A stretch of 64,000 nucleotides of DNA from Pedobacter sp. Leaf216. GTDB taxonomy: Bacteria; Bacteroidota; Bacteroidia; Sphingobacteriales; Sphingobacteriaceae. Position numbers and translations under genes: made by a program. Below are positions 1 to 9,472 of this stretch, piece by piece. The notes below the pieces were generated by a model. The model was not told where the DNA came from. It ran no database searches and saw only the letters and a program-made list of their open reading frames with translations. Where the stretch lies: contig NZ_LMKM01000013.1 of the NCBI RefSeq assembly GCF_001421515.1, positions 35,000-98,999 of the forward strand, given 5' to 3'. Position 1 is the first letter of the stretch. Each line of letters begins with the position of its first letter.

Positions 1-2769
1 CAGGTAAGGCAGCAAAGCAGCACACCCGGTGCAGGCCTAAGCATTCAGGTACGTGGGGCAGGTTCCATTACAGCAGGTAACGAACCCCTGTATGTTCTGG
101 ATGGTTTCCCGCTTGATGTAGCCAGTCAGAATGCCGCTGGCGGAATCTCCAACAGTCCGCTTGATAACCTTAACCCTAACGATATTGAAAGTGTACAGGT
201 ATTAAAAGATGCTGCTGCCGGGGCTATTTATGGTTCACGTGCGGCGAATGGCGTTGTGATTATTACCACCAAAAAAGGTGTGGCGGGTAAACCCCGAATC
301 ACTTTAGACGCCAATGCAGGCATCAGTTCAGTTGCCAGAAAAATCGATATGCTCGATGCTGATGAATGGGTGGCCCAGGCAACCGAACTGGCCAACGCGG
401 CATGGGTAGCATCGGGTACGGGCAGAACAGCCAGCCAAAGCAATGCAGAAAGAGCTGCTATTTTAGGTTTGGCCGCAGGCACAATAAACACCAGTTACAT
501 GACGGATCCGAGGTGGGCACAGCCCGGGCACCCGGGGCTTGATTATGTAGATTGGCAGGATGCAATTTTTACCAGTGCACCTTATCAAAACTATGAGGTT
601 TCGGCAAGTGGCGGATCGGAAAACGTAAACTACTTTATCTCCGGTAATGTACTCAACCAAAATGGAACGCTGATTAACTCCAATTTTAAAAACTATGGTT
701 TAAGGGCCAATGTAGAAGCCAATGCCAGTAAAAAACTTAAGTTCGGAATCAATCTCGCGCCATCTTATTCTGTTAACAATGCGCCACCGGGCGAGGGTAA
801 AGACAACCAATTGATGAATGCCTTACAAATGGTACCCGTTGTAGAAAGTACGGCAGGATTAAATTCCGGTGCTTATGGTTACAGCACCTACACCTGGGGT
901 AGCCCAAGGATAATCAGCCCATATGCTTACCTGGAAACAGCCATTAACAAAGTGAAAACTTCCAGGCTGCTTGCTTCCGTATACGGAGATTATCAGATTA
1001 TAAAAGGCCTGTCGTTACGCTCGAGTGTAAATTATGACAACCTGGACAGGAACACTTCAAAATACACATCCGATCAGGTTACTGTAGGCGCAGCATCAGC
1101 TTTATTAACCAACCCTGGCTTATACTCAACCGGTTCTTATGCGGTAATCAAAAAACAAAATTTCCTAAACGAAAACACACTAAATTATAGTACAACAATT
1201 GCTGGTGTACACAAAATTTCGGCCGTTGCAGGGGTATCTTACAATATTGTACATACCGAGGGCGTGAGCCTTGCAACAGCAGGTGGTTTTGCAAATGATA
1301 TCATTAAAACCCTAAGTAATGCCATTGCCAACTCGGCAGGTGTTACCACCACAGGAACATCAACCGCGGCAAACAGTACGCTTTTTTCTTACTATAGCAG
1401 GTTGCAATATGCTTTTAAAGACCGCTACCTGTTATCAGGTACCATCAGGAGGGATGCCTCTTCAAAATTCGGTACCGAAAACCGGTGGGGTACCTTTCCT
1501 TCGGTATCTGCCGGATGGAAAGTTTCAGAAGAATCTTTTCTTAAAGATGTTAAAGCCATCAGCGAACTAAAATTAAGGTTAAGCTGGGGTAAATCGGGTA
1601 ACAACAACATTGGCGATTATAACGCCATAAGCACACTTATAAATGCCAACTATGTATTTGGCGGCAATACGCCAACAACAGCCACCGGGCAGGTGGTTTC
1701 GGGCCTTGCCAACAAAGCACTGAAATGGGAAACATCCAACACTTACGATCTTGGTTTAGACCTCAGTTTATTGGCCAACAGAATCAATTTTACTTTCGAT
1801 GCCTATCATAAAAAGAATACAGATTTATTATTAAACCTGCCGGTACTCTCTGCAAGTGGTTTTAGCAGCAGCTTACAAAATATAGGCGCAGTTGTTAATA
1901 AAGGTTTAGAGTTTGGGTTGAACACCGTAAACGTAAAAACGGCCAACTTCAGCTGGACAATGAATGCCAACATTGCCTTTAACAAAAATACGGTAACCGA
2001 TCTTGGCCCTACACATGCTGATATTGAAATTGCCTCTGCTTACAGCGGGAGCAATGCCCCATATCTGTTAAGGGAAGGGCTGCCTGCCTTTAGCTATTAC
2101 ATTACCAAAACGGATGGCATTTTAACTGCTGCTGATGTTGCCAATCCGGCGGTGGCAAAAGTATCAGGACAGAAAGCTGGAGATGCAAAGTATGTTGATG
2201 CCAACGGTGATGGAAAAATAAGTGCTGCCGATAGGGTAGTGGGCGGCCAGCCTTCTCCGAAGTATACCTGGGGCTGGACAAACAATTTCAAATATGGCAA
2301 CTTCGATCTTGGCGTACAGCTGTATGGCCAGCATGGAGGTTCGATACTTTCGTACCTGGGCAGGGCAATAGACTTTTCCGGAAGTACAACAGCTAATGTA
2401 CTTGGGGTATGGAGAGACCGCTGGACGGCGGCAAATCCAAATCCGGATGCACCAAGAGGTAAACTGGGTGCAACTTATACCTATCCCAATGTAACTTCAG
2501 ATTGGGTATACTCCAGCGATTTCTTCAGGGTACAAAATATCACCTTGGGTTATAACCTTAAAGGATTGATTAAAACACGGGGCATCTCATCGGCAAGAAT
2601 ATTTGTGGCGTTAGAAAATTATTTCAGTCATGATAACTACAAGGGTGGGGCCAACCCCGAAGCGCAAAATACAAATGTAAGCGGCGATGCCAGCTACGCA
2701 ATATCGGGCGATTACGGTTCGGCGCCATTAAGTAAAACAGCATCAATTGGTATAAATATTGGCTTTTAG
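1..2769 (+). CDS. SusC/RagA family TonB-linked outer membrane protein (5' end outside window)
   Basis: This is the C-terminal ~920 residues of a SusC-type outer-membrane transporter that takes up oligosaccharides with its SusD partner, powered by TonB. The frame is open from base 1. The plug domain is visible first, with a VRGAGS-type motif, 'PLYVLDGFP' and '[17 protein letters not shown]'. A long beta-barrel rich in aromatic and Asn residues follows, with the '[13 protein letters not shown]' loop typical of the family, ending in 'ASIGINIGF'. The signal peptide and carboxypeptidase-like N-domain must lie upstream of the window. A SusD gene follows 9 bp later and a sulfatase after that, so this is a polysaccharide utilisation locus, probably for a sulfated glycan. 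The family is certain; the substrate is inferred only from the sulfatase. Confidence 0.95.
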   Translation, partial: QVRQQSSTPGAGLSIQVRGAGSITAGNEPLYVLDGFPLDVASQNAAGGISNSPLDNLNPNDIESVQVLKDAAAGAIYGSRAANGVVIITTKKGVAGKPRITLDANAGISSVARKIDMLDADEWVAQATELANAAWVASGTGRTASQSNAERAAILGLAAGTINTSYMTDPRWAQPGHPGLDYVDWQDAIFTSAPYQNYEVSASGGSENVNYFISGNVLNQNGTLINSNFKNYGLRANVEANASKKLKFGINLAPSYSVNNAPPGEGKDNQLMNALQMVPVVESTAGLNSGAYGYSTYTWGSPRIISPYAYLETAINKVKTSRLLASVYGDYQIIKGLSLRSSVNYDNLDRNTSKYTSDQVTVGAASALLTNPGLYSTGSYAVIKKQNFLNENTLNYSTTIAGVHKISAVAGVSYNIVHTEGVSLATAGGFANDIIKTLSNAIANSAGVTTTGTSTAANSTLFSYYSRLQYAFKDRYLLSGTIRRDASSKFGTENRWGTFPSVSAGWKVSEESFLKDVKAISELKLRLSWGKSGNNNIGDYNAISTLINANYVFGGNTPTTATGQVVSGLANKALKWETSNTYDLGLDLSLLANRINFTFDAYHKKNTDLLLNLPVLSASGFSSSLQNIGAVVNKGLEFGLNTVNVKTANFSWTMNANIAFNKNTVTDLGPTHADIEIASAYSGSNAPYLLREGLPAFSYYITKTDGILTAADVANPAVAKVSGQKAGDAKYVDANGDGKISAADRVVGGQPSPKYTWGWTNNFKYGNFDLGVQLYGQHGGSILSYLGRAIDFSGSTTANVLGVWRDRWTAANPNPDAPRGKLGATYTYPNVTSDWVYSSDFFRVQNITLGYNLKGLIKTRGISSARIFVALENYFSHDNYKGGANPEAQNTNVSGDASYAISGDYGSAPLSKTASIGINIGF

Positions 2770-2778
2770 TAAAATAAG

Positions 2779-4269
2779 ATGAAAACGAAAATATACTTAA
2801 CCCTGTTCTCTGCAATACTGTTGTTAAGCAGCTGCGAAAAGGAATTAAATCAAACACCAGAATCGAGTTTAGCCACCGATAATTTTTTTACGAACAACAA
2901 CGACTTTCTTCAGGCCGTAAATGGTGTGTATGCACAATTGAGTAATTACCCAAGCCAGGCCTTATGGTTAGGTGAAATGCGGAGCGATAACTTAAATGCC
3001 ACATCTGACGGTAACCGCGATTGGGACGGGATTAATAATTTTACACCAAGCATTACCACAACGGGCTTTATCGCAACCGCATGGAAAGCAAATTACAATG
3101 GCATATACAATGCAAACACAGTACTTGCAGCATTAGAAACCAAAGGAAGCGTGCTTACCCCTGCAAACGCCACCAGGTATGCAGCTGAAGTTCGTTTTTT
3201 GAGGGCTTTTTACTACTTTTCCCTCGTTCGTACCTTTGGGCAGGTGCCCTTAATTGCAACGGTTAAGAGTGCAGCAGAAGTAACCAGTATTCCCCGAAGC
3301 CCGGTAGCTGAAGTGTATGCGCTGATTGAATCGGACCTGCAATATGCTGCGGCCAACCTGCCGGCCACCTTTACAGGTGCCGACCTTGGAAGGCCAACCT
3401 CGTATGCTGCAAAAGGCTTATTGGGCTTGGTTTATTTAACCAAATCGGGTCCCACTTATGGTATAAACGGACCTGGCCTTAACAGCAACGAATATGATAA
3501 GGCTGCGGCCCTGTTTGATGCGGTACTTACCGGCAGCCCTTATAGTTTTGCCCCTAATTACGCTTCCATCTTTTCGTATACCAACGAAAACAACAGTGAA
3601 GTGGTGTTCGATGTGCAGTTTGCATCCAGTTTAAACGGAGCTGGTTTTCCTTCACATCTGGTACCTGTAGCGTATTGGACGGGCAACGGAATATCCAACA
3701 GCTTTGGAAATGGTTATGGTGCCAGTACCTTTCCGGTGGCCAAAAATCTTGTTACTGCTTACACCACCAATACGGTTAGCGGAACAGATACGCGGTACCC
3801 ATTTAACGTAGCCACAACCTATACTGCGGGGCCTTTTATTAAAAAATATATCGATGTAGCCAAAAAAGGCTTGTCTGGCAAAGATTGGTCTGTTAACTTT
3901 ATCGTACTGCGTTATACCGATATTTTGCTTATGAAAGCCGAATGTATTTTGCATGGAGCGGCAGGCACGCAGAGCGATGTTGATGCAGCGGTTAATAAAG
4001 TTAGGGCCAGGGCAGGTGTAGGTGCATTAACTAATGTAACCATACAGACTTTAATGCAGGAGCGGCAGAGAGAATTTTTGGGCGAAGGCCTCCGTTGGAA
4101 CGATCTTGTGCGCGAAGGACTTGCCGTTACACAGATGAATGCCTGGAGGGTGGCCGATGGGATTGCTAAAATTAATGAAATTGTACCCAACTATGTAATT
4201 TATCCGGTACCTGCTGCAGAAATTCAGACAGCACCTGGCCTATATATTCAAAACCCGGGTTATAACTAG
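2779..4269 (+). CDS. SusD/RagB family outer membrane lipoprotein
   Basis: This 496-residue surface lipoprotein caps the upstream SusC barrel and binds glycan. It has a short hydrophobic signal with lipobox LLSSC (lipidated Cys19). It then shows the helical TPR-like SusD fold signatures 'RFLRAFYYFSLVRTFGQVPL', 'YAAKGLLGLVYL' and 'RYTDILLMKAE', and the C-terminal block 'QERQREFLGEGLRWNDLVREG'. Length fits the family (450-600). It starts 9 bp after SusC and ends 36 bp before the sulfatase start used here, so the three genes are almost certainly one transcript. The family assignment is firm. Confidence 0.95.
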   Translation: MKTKIYLTLFSAILLLSSCEKELNQTPESSLATDNFFTNNNDFLQAVNGVYAQLSNYPSQALWLGEMRSDNLNATSDGNRDWDGINNFTPSITTTGFIATAWKANYNGIYNANTVLAALETKGSVLTPANATRYAAEVRFLRAFYYFSLVRTFGQVPLIATVKSAAEVTSIPRSPVAEVYALIESDLQYAAANLPATFTGADLGRPTSYAAKGLLGLVYLTKSGPTYGINGPGLNSNEYDKAAALFDAVLTGSPYSFAPNYASIFSYTNENNSEVVFDVQFASSLNGAGFPSHLVPVAYWTGNGISNSFGNGYGASTFPVAKNLVTAYTTNTVSGTDTRYPFNVATTYTAGPFIKKYIDVAKKGLSGKDWSVNFIVLRYTDILLMKAECILHGAAGTQSDVDAAVNKVRARAGVGALTNVTIQTLMQERQREFLGEGLRWNDLVREGLAVTQMNAWRVADGIAKINEIVPNYVIYPVPAAEIQTAPGLYIQNPGYN

Positions 4270-4305
4270 TGTATTATGAGAATTACAAGTGTTGATTTTA
4301 ATAAA

Positions 4306-5691
4306 ATGACCATAAGAAGTTTAATCATCATCAGCTTTTCGCTGCTTTACAGCGGAGCAGTTTTTGCCCAGCGAAAGGCGGGACAAAGGCCAAACATTGT
4401 TTTTATTTTGGCCGACGACCTGGGTTATGGCGACGTTGGTGTGTACGGGCAGAAGCAGATCCTGACCCCTAATATTGATAAGCTGGCCAATGAAGGCACG
4501 CGGTTTACCGATTTTTATGCCGGGGCACCGGTATGCTCGCCCTCTCGCGGATCAATACTTACCGGGCTTAACACCGGGCATGCCACCATTAGGGGCAATG
4601 CAACCGAGCAAGGCGGAATTGCAGGTAAGAAAGGTAAAAATGTAGTGTACAGGGCCAACCTTACCAAAGATGATTATACGATAGGAAACCTGATGCAGGA
4701 TGCCGGATATGAAACTTCACTCGTTGGAAAATGGCATGTAGATGGTTACGATTCGCTTGCTACACCTTTACAAAGGGGCTTTGATCAATTTTCGGGCTGG
4801 CTGATTAATATTCCTTCCACCTACGCCAGCACCTATTGGCCCGATCACCGTTACATCAACGGAAAACTTGTAAACGTGGCACCAAATGCCGATGCAAAAA
4901 AAGGATACTATGAAACCAATATGTGTACGGATGAAGCATTGACCTATCTGCAAACGCAGAAAAACAATAAAAAGCCTTTCTTTTTAATGCTGAACTTCAA
5001 CAATCCGCATTCGCCGCTTGATGTGCCAGACCAGGCCATTTACAAGAATAAAAACTGGCCGGAAGATATGAAAACCTATGCCGCCATGGTGTATTATTTA
5101 GATCAATCGGTAGGAAAAATAAAAGATTACCTGGTAAAAAGCGGATTGTCGGAGAATACAATCGTGTTCTTTGCATCCGATAACGGGCCAAGATCGGAGC
5201 CAACGAGCCAGCTCAAAGCGGTATCAGAATTTTTTGATTCGAACGGTAAGCTTAAAGGCTACAAAAGGGATATGTATGATGGAGGAATCAGAATCCCGTT
5301 TATTGCCTGGGCACCCTTTATTAAAAACGCCCCGAAAACAAGCGATGTACCTGGATATTTTCCTGATATTATGCCAACGTTTGGAGAAATTGCCGGTAAA
5401 ACCTCCGGATTCCGTACAGATGGCACCAGTATCTATCCGGTAATGAAGGGAGCAAAAGTTAAAACTGACCGGTTTTTATATTGGGAGTTTTTCGAGCTGG
5501 GCTTTGAACAGGGTGTACGGTACGGCCGATGGAAAGCAGTAAAAAGACACCATAAACTGGAACTTTACGACATTAAAACAGACATTGGCGAAACCAATGA
5601 TGTTGCTGCGGCCCATCCTGATGTGGTGAAAAAAATTGAGGATTATCTATTAACCGCCAGAACTGATTCGCCTTATTGGACGGTGAAGTAA
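4306..5691 (+). CDS. Exported sulfatase (formylglycine type, arylsulfatase family)
   Basis: This enzyme hydrolyses sulfate esters, probably desulfating the glycan handled by the neighbouring SusCD. The N-terminal metal-binding block is 'NIVFILADDLGYGD', followed by the sulfatase signature C-S-P-S-R at about residue 77, whose Cys is converted to formylglycine by a maturase. Further conserved blocks are 'VGKWH', 'NPHSPLD' and 'FFASDNGPR'. The start at 4306 is preferred because it gives a clean signal peptide ending SGAVFAQ; an in-frame ATG at 4276 would add ten polar residues. As a CxPSR enzyme it needs an anaerobic sulfatase-maturating enzyme or FGE encoded elsewhere. The sulfatase subfamily and substrate cannot be told by eye. 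Confidence 0.93.
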   Translation: MTIRSLIIISFSLLYSGAVFAQRKAGQRPNIVFILADDLGYGDVGVYGQKQILTPNIDKLANEGTRFTDFYAGAPVCSPSRGSILTGLNTGHATIRGNATEQGGIAGKKGKNVVYRANLTKDDYTIGNLMQDAGYETSLVGKWHVDGYDSLATPLQRGFDQFSGWLINIPSTYASTYWPDHRYINGKLVNVAPNADAKKGYYETNMCTDEALTYLQTQKNNKKPFFLMLNFNNPHSPLDVPDQAIYKNKNWPEDMKTYAAMVYYLDQSVGKIKDYLVKSGLSENTIVFFASDNGPRSEPTSQLKAVSEFFDSNGKLKGYKRDMYDGGIRIPFIAWAPFIKNAPKTSDVPGYFPDIMPTFGEIAGKTSGFRTDGTSIYPVMKGAKVKTDRFLYWEFFELGFEQGVRYGRWKAVKRHHKLELYDIKTDIGETNDVAAAHPDVVKKIEDYLLTARTDSPYWTVK

Positions 5692-6048
5692 AGCATTTTT
5701 ACTATGGTGAATTTTGTTATAAGCTTTGTAAAATGGTGAAGTTAACATTTTATGAATAACTTAATTTATCTCCAATAATTTCAAATTTTTATATTTGATT
5801 GTCATAGAATTATCATTTAGTATGTTTCGATAAAAATGTTTATTCGAAAATAGATACTGCAGCGAATCATTTTAAAGCAATGTAAACAACTCGTATTATG
5901 ATATTGATTTTGGTATTGTTTGTATGCAAGATCGCATCAAGGTAGTGCATCTATGTGTCAGCCTAAACAACTTATAAACTGCATCTTACGCTGAAAGAAA
6001 GATTTATAACCTATTCTTTACAGCTTGAGACAGAAAAAAAATATCATA
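5692..6048. other. AT-rich intergenic region after the PUL
   Basis: About 360 bp without a convincing gene, clearly more AT-rich than the sulfatase before it. I see no strong terminator hairpin. It leads into the promoter of the two-gene acetyltransferase module, and the drop in GC suggests the module arrived separately from the PUL. Confidence 0.5.
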
Positions 6049-6078
6049 TTGACAAATTTTATATATGGACTATCTTTG
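6049..6078 (+). promoter_or_regulatory. Bacteroidota-type promoter of the small protein/GNAT module
   Basis: A TTG at 6049-6051 is followed after exactly 19 bp by TATCTTTG (6071-6078). This matches the -33 TTG and -7 TAnnTTTG elements of the Bacteroidota primary sigma factor. Transcription would begin about 10 bp later, leaving a leader of roughly 30 nt before the ATG at 6116. Confidence 0.65.
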
Positions 6079-6115
6079 GCATTAGAAATAATAAAAATAA
6101 CAAAAACTACGAATC

Positions 6116-6271
6116 ATGGCAATTGCAATTAAAGTTATTCCAGTCTTAAAAGACAAGGTGGCTGCTTCGTTTGAAAAGCAAGTTTCCTCAAACTTTAACA
6201 AAAAGGCCTCTGTCGACTTTTCGTCTCAAGTTAAGTCGGCAAGTAAAATTCTCTCAAAAGCAAAGATATAA
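6116..6271 (+). CDS. 51-residue protein, candidate antitoxin partner of the GNAT gene
   Basis: This short gene starts MAIAIKVIPVLKDKVAASF and ends KSASKILSKAKI. It has a promoter at the expected distance and stops only 7 bp before the most likely GTG start of the acetyltransferase. The protein is basic, apparently amphipathic (beta then helix), with no recognised domain; the 'VDFSSQVKSA' stretch suggests a helical partner-binding tail. Small, co-transcribed genes directly upstream of GNAT enzymes are typical of AtaT/TacT-type toxin-antitoxin modules, although those antitoxins are usually ~90-residue RHH proteins, which this is not. The gene is well supported by its position; the antitoxin role is inference. 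Confidence 0.6.
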   Translation: MAIAIKVIPVLKDKVAASFEKQVSSNFNKKASVDFSSQVKSASKILSKAKI

Positions 6272-6278
6272 CATATTA

Positions 6279-6893
6279 GTGGCTGGAAATTTTTTAGAAG
6301 AAAAGTGCACCTTGGAAAACTATGTTGATGTAGTTGAGAGGTGCACTTTTTTTGATTGCAAGCATCAGGATTTAAACGATTTCTTTCAAAATGATGCAAA
6401 GGCATATTATGAAAGTTTACTTGGTGAAACCTATTGTTTTACGCTTGATGAAGATCCCAAGATCATTATTGCTGAGTTCACTCTTTCAAATGACAGTGTA
6501 AAAACTACTCACCTTCCTAATGCAAGAAGCAAGAAAGTTCAAAAAGATATTCCTAGAAAAAAAACAATGCGTTCTTATCCTGCTGTTCTTATTGGTAGAT
6601 TAGGTATAAACGGTGATTTTAAAAGACAAGGGATAGGTGAGCAAGTCATGGATTTCATTAAGGCGTGGTTTACAGAAAGAAGTAATAAAACTGGTTGTAG
6701 ATTTATCGTAGTTGACGCTTATAATGAGCCAATTCCTTTAACTTATTACGAAAAGTGTGGATTTGTTTATTTGTTTTCAACTGAAGAACAAGAGAAAGAA
6801 TACCTCACTTTAGACCCCGAAGATAAACTTAGTACTAGATTAATGTTTTTTGATCTTATTGCCTTAAGAAATCTTGGATCAATAGAAGCTTAA
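6279..6893 (+). CDS. GNAT family N-acetyltransferase, toxin-like
   Basis: This is a GNAT fold enzyme that would transfer acetyl from acetyl-CoA. The acetyl-CoA loop is 'GDFKRQGIGEQVMDFI', preceded by the beta-4 strand 'PAVLIGRLGI'. Near the C-terminus is 'TYYEKCGFVYLF', the Tyr-x3-GF element found in AtaT/TacT tRNA-acetylating toxins. Upstream Mets in this frame overlap the 51-residue gene, so the start is probably GTG 6279 or TTG 6312; alignable GNAT sequence begins around 'NYVDVVERCTF'. Codon use is AT-rich compared with the PUL. The family is certain. The toxin role rests on the partner gene and the sequence type; a housekeeping acetyltransferase remains possible. Confidence 0.82.
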   Translation: MAGNFLEEKCTLENYVDVVERCTFFDCKHQDLNDFFQNDAKAYYESLLGETYCFTLDEDPKIIIAEFTLSNDSVKTTHLPNARSKKVQKDIPRKKTMRSYPAVLIGRLGINGDFKRQGIGEQVMDFIKAWFTERSNKTGCRFIVVDAYNEPIPLTYYEKCGFVYLFSTEEQEKEYLTLDPEDKLSTRLMFFDLIALRNLGSIEA

Positions 6894-6947
6894 AAGCTTA
6901 GTTTGCGTAGAAATAGCAACTTATTAACATTCAAAACTCAATATTAC

Positions 6948-7008
6948 GCGATTTTGGCCTCCTGCAAGTTTTCGGTAGCTAAATATGCGCGATTCTGATC
7001 TCCTGCAA
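6948..7008. repeat. Two imperfect 20-bp direct repeats
   Basis: GCGATTTTGGCCTCCTGCAA (6948-6967) recurs as GCGATTCTGATCTCCTGCAA (6989-7008), 17 of 20 identical with a 41-bp period. They lie between the GNAT gene and the hydrolase. Function unknown; they might be a regulatory array or the edge of a lost element. Confidence 0.5.
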
Positions 7009-7142
7009 CTAAATCTTAGGCTGTCCTGTTTAAATAATGACGCAATTCACATCTAATGTTGTCGTTTATACCGCTCACCGGATCAATAAATGTGCGCCAT
7101 CTTTGTATTGTAAATAATTTCATACCAAATTTTAATAGCCTT

Positions 7143-8018
7143 ATGAAAAGCTTATTCAAAACAGGGAATACATTTAAATTAATATTGTTAATGGCCATGG
7201 TAATGTTAACCACACTTCAATCAAAAGGGCAACAGTTAAAACCTGCCGTAAGCGGTTATGCGCCGGCAAACGGCTTAAAGGTTTATTACGAAGTTTACGG
7301 AGCAGGTAAACCGCTGGTATTGTTGCATGGCGCGTTTATGACGATTGCCACCAACTGGGGCGAACTTATACCCGAATTAGCCAAAACCAGGAAAGTAATT
7401 GCTATAGAAATGCAGGGCCATGGGCACACACCATATTCAGACCGTAAATTAAACCAGGTTACTCTGGCCAGCGATGTTGAAGCGGTATTGAATTATTTGA
7501 AAGTGGATAGTGCTGATGTTGTTGGCTATAGCATGGGCGGAACCATTGCTTATCAGTTTGCTACACAAAGTGCAAAGCGTGTAAATAAACTGGTTATCAT
7601 ATCATCTACCTATAAAAGCACTGGTTGGCTGCCCGAAGTAAACAATGCATTTAAAGGGCTTAAACCGGAGATGTTATCAAACACACCAATGAAAACTGCT
7701 TATGACGCGGTAGCACCCGACAAAACTAAATGGACAAATTTTTTAACGCAAATGATTGCGTATGCCAATGTGCCCTTCGATATGGGCGACGACAAGCTTG
7801 CTAAAATTACCTCGCCCGTACTCATCATTGCGGGTGATAATGATGGCCTTGATAAAATTGAATTAATTAGAACCTACCGTTTGTTGGGTGGTGATAAATT
7901 TGCCGATATGGGTGCGATGCCAAAAGCACAACTGGCCATTGTGCCGGCGCAGGGCCATGTAAGCCTGATGATGCAAACCAAAACAATACTGGCTTATTTG
8001 GATGGCTTTTTAAAGTAA
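7143..8018 (+). CDS. Exported alpha/beta hydrolase
   Basis: An alpha/beta-hydrolase-fold enzyme of about 291 residues. It has the oxyanion block 'LVLLHGAF', the nucleophile elbow GYSMGG (Ser), an acid-bearing 'IIAGDNDGLD' and the catalytic His in 'AQGHVSL'. The start at 7143 gives a hydrophobic N-terminal segment (KLILLMAMVMLTTLQSKGQ), so it is probably periplasmic or secreted; an upstream ATG at 7056 would put 29 unlikely residues before it. The gene stands alone and is closed by a strong terminator. Substrate unknown; an esterase-like activity is the usual expectation. Confidence 0.88.
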   Translation: MKSLFKTGNTFKLILLMAMVMLTTLQSKGQQLKPAVSGYAPANGLKVYYEVYGAGKPLVLLHGAFMTIATNWGELIPELAKTRKVIAIEMQGHGHTPYSDRKLNQVTLASDVEAVLNYLKVDSADVVGYSMGGTIAYQFATQSAKRVNKLVIISSTYKSTGWLPEVNNAFKGLKPEMLSNTPMKTAYDAVAPDKTKWTNFLTQMIAYANVPFDMGDDKLAKITSPVLIIAGDNDGLDKIELIRTYRLLGGDKFADMGAMPKAQLAIVPAQGHVSLMMQTKTILAYLDGFLK

Positions 8019-8023
8019 ACACA

Positions 8024-8064
8024 AAAGGTGGCCATATGTAAAGAGCATAATGGCCACCTTTTTC
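8024..8064 (+). terminator. Rho-independent terminator after the hydrolase
   Basis: AAAGGTGGCCAT and ATGGCCACCTTT form a perfect 12-bp stem with a loop of about 14 nt, followed by a T-run. Because both flanks are A/T runs it can serve both the plus-strand hydrolase and the converging acyltransferase. Confidence 0.9.
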
Positions 8065-8106
8065 AATAAAAACCCTACAGGCAGGGGTATAAATGAATTG
8101 CTGTAA

Positions 8107-9222
8107 TTAAGCCAGCTTTTTTTGCAGCCATTTGCGAACAGGTTCATCATACCATTTTAATGCTGCATAAGCTAAGGCAATACCCCCAACTAAAATAAGC
8201 AGGGCATATGGCCAGGCCTGCGCAAGTGTAACGCCTTTATGGTTGCTGATCCAGGCCACGTAAAAATAAACCAATGGATAATGTACCAGGTAAAGCGGGT
8301 AAGAAATATCGCCCAAAAATTTACATATTTTACGTTCCCTTTGTGTTTGCAGCAGTCCGCTGGCACCGATGTATACAATAAGCGGGAAAACGATGATGAT
8401 GCAAATGGATTCATATACCCCGTTCATCCATAGGTGATCGGCACCGCCAATACGTGGCATATAAAGTACAAGGGCCACTAAAAGGCTGCACCATAAAAAA
8501 GCATTTTTAATTTTGGTGGGTTTCGCAATGCGCGATAGGAGCAGGCCGGCAAAAAAAGGATACATGGTGCGGGTAAAGCCAATGCGTACCTGTTCTACAT
8601 TCAACGTCCAGCCACCACTAACATCGCCGTTAGAAATGGCGAGCTGTGCCAATGCTATTCCAGCAATAACGACCAATATTGTTAACGCCGTTTTAGAAAA
8701 TTTCCTGATCCACACCGCATACAAAATGTTGGCAATATATTCGAAAAATAACGACCAGCCCACACTGTTTAAAGGATGCATTTCTTCCCATCCACGAATA
8801 TCGAGCGATAAAGGCACAGGCAGGATGGTATAACCGATTAACAGCACGAGCAGCATCTTCCATAATGGGATGGTATGAATAAGGGGCCAAATGGTAGAAT
8901 CCGTATAGTAAAACCCGATGGTACCGAGTGTCATCCCTAAAATTACCATTGGTTGCAAACGGATTATGCGGCGTTTAAAAAAATTGCCTAAACTCATTTT
9001 CTGCCACCTGTCGTCATAGGCATAGCCCATCACAAAACCCGATAACAGGAAGAAAAAATCTACAGCGAGGTAACCATGATTAACCAATATATCGAGGTGC
9101 CCGGTACCTAAGGGTTCGGTGAGGTGAAAGGTAACTACAATAATGGCTGCAATGCCACGCAGGCCATCTAATATGGGATAATGTGGCTTGGTGGCCAGCT
9201 CAATATTTGGGTTAGTGATCAT
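8107..9222 (-). CDS. Acyltransferase 3 family membrane protein (OafA/YrhL-like)
   Basis: A polytopic membrane acyltransferase that would O-acylate a sugar or cell-envelope polymer. It begins near 'PILDGLRGIAAIIVVTFHL', where Arg and His belong to the family's catalytic/acyl-donor motif, followed by 'DFFFLLSGFVMGYAYDDRW'. Roughly ten hydrophobic segments follow, ending near 'EPVRKWL'. The start at 9222 (MITNPNIEL) is chosen; ATG 9246 is eight codons upstream and equally open. It converges on the hydrolase and diverges from the aldo/keto reductase, with no operon partner, so the acceptor is unknown. Confidence 0.9.
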   Translation of the reverse strand: MITNPNIELATKPHYPILDGLRGIAAIIVVTFHLTEPLGTGHLDILVNHGYLAVDFFFLLSGFVMGYAYDDRWQKMSLGNFFKRRIIRLQPMVILGMTLGTIGFYYTDSTIWPLIHTIPLWKMLLVLLIGYTILPVPLSLDIRGWEEMHPLNSVGWSLFFEYIANILYAVWIRKFSKTALTILVVIAGIALAQLAISNGDVSGGWTLNVEQVRIGFTRTMYPFFAGLLLSRIAKPTKIKNAFLWCSLLVALVLYMPRIGGADHLWMNGVYESICIIIVFPLIVYIGASGLLQTQRERKICKFLGDISYPLYLVHYPLVYFYVAWISNHKGVTLAQAWPYALLILVGGIALAYAALKWYDEPVRKWLQKKLA

Positions 9223-9472
9223 CTGGTTTCTGGTAAAAAATTGCAATTTCTAAAAAATAACGAAGATTCGGTGCTTCGGTAAGTATTGCATTCATAATGA
9301 TACATAATAAGTTAAATCTAAGTTTAGAGATTAAGAGAACGTCTCAGACCACAACCAATTTGTTTATCTTACCCGTAGGTAATACAATGAATCTAGACAA
9401 TTGAGCCATACAAGCAAAATATTTGAGCCGTAGAAGAAAGTTTCCGCATTGCTGATTGTTGATCTTTGTATT

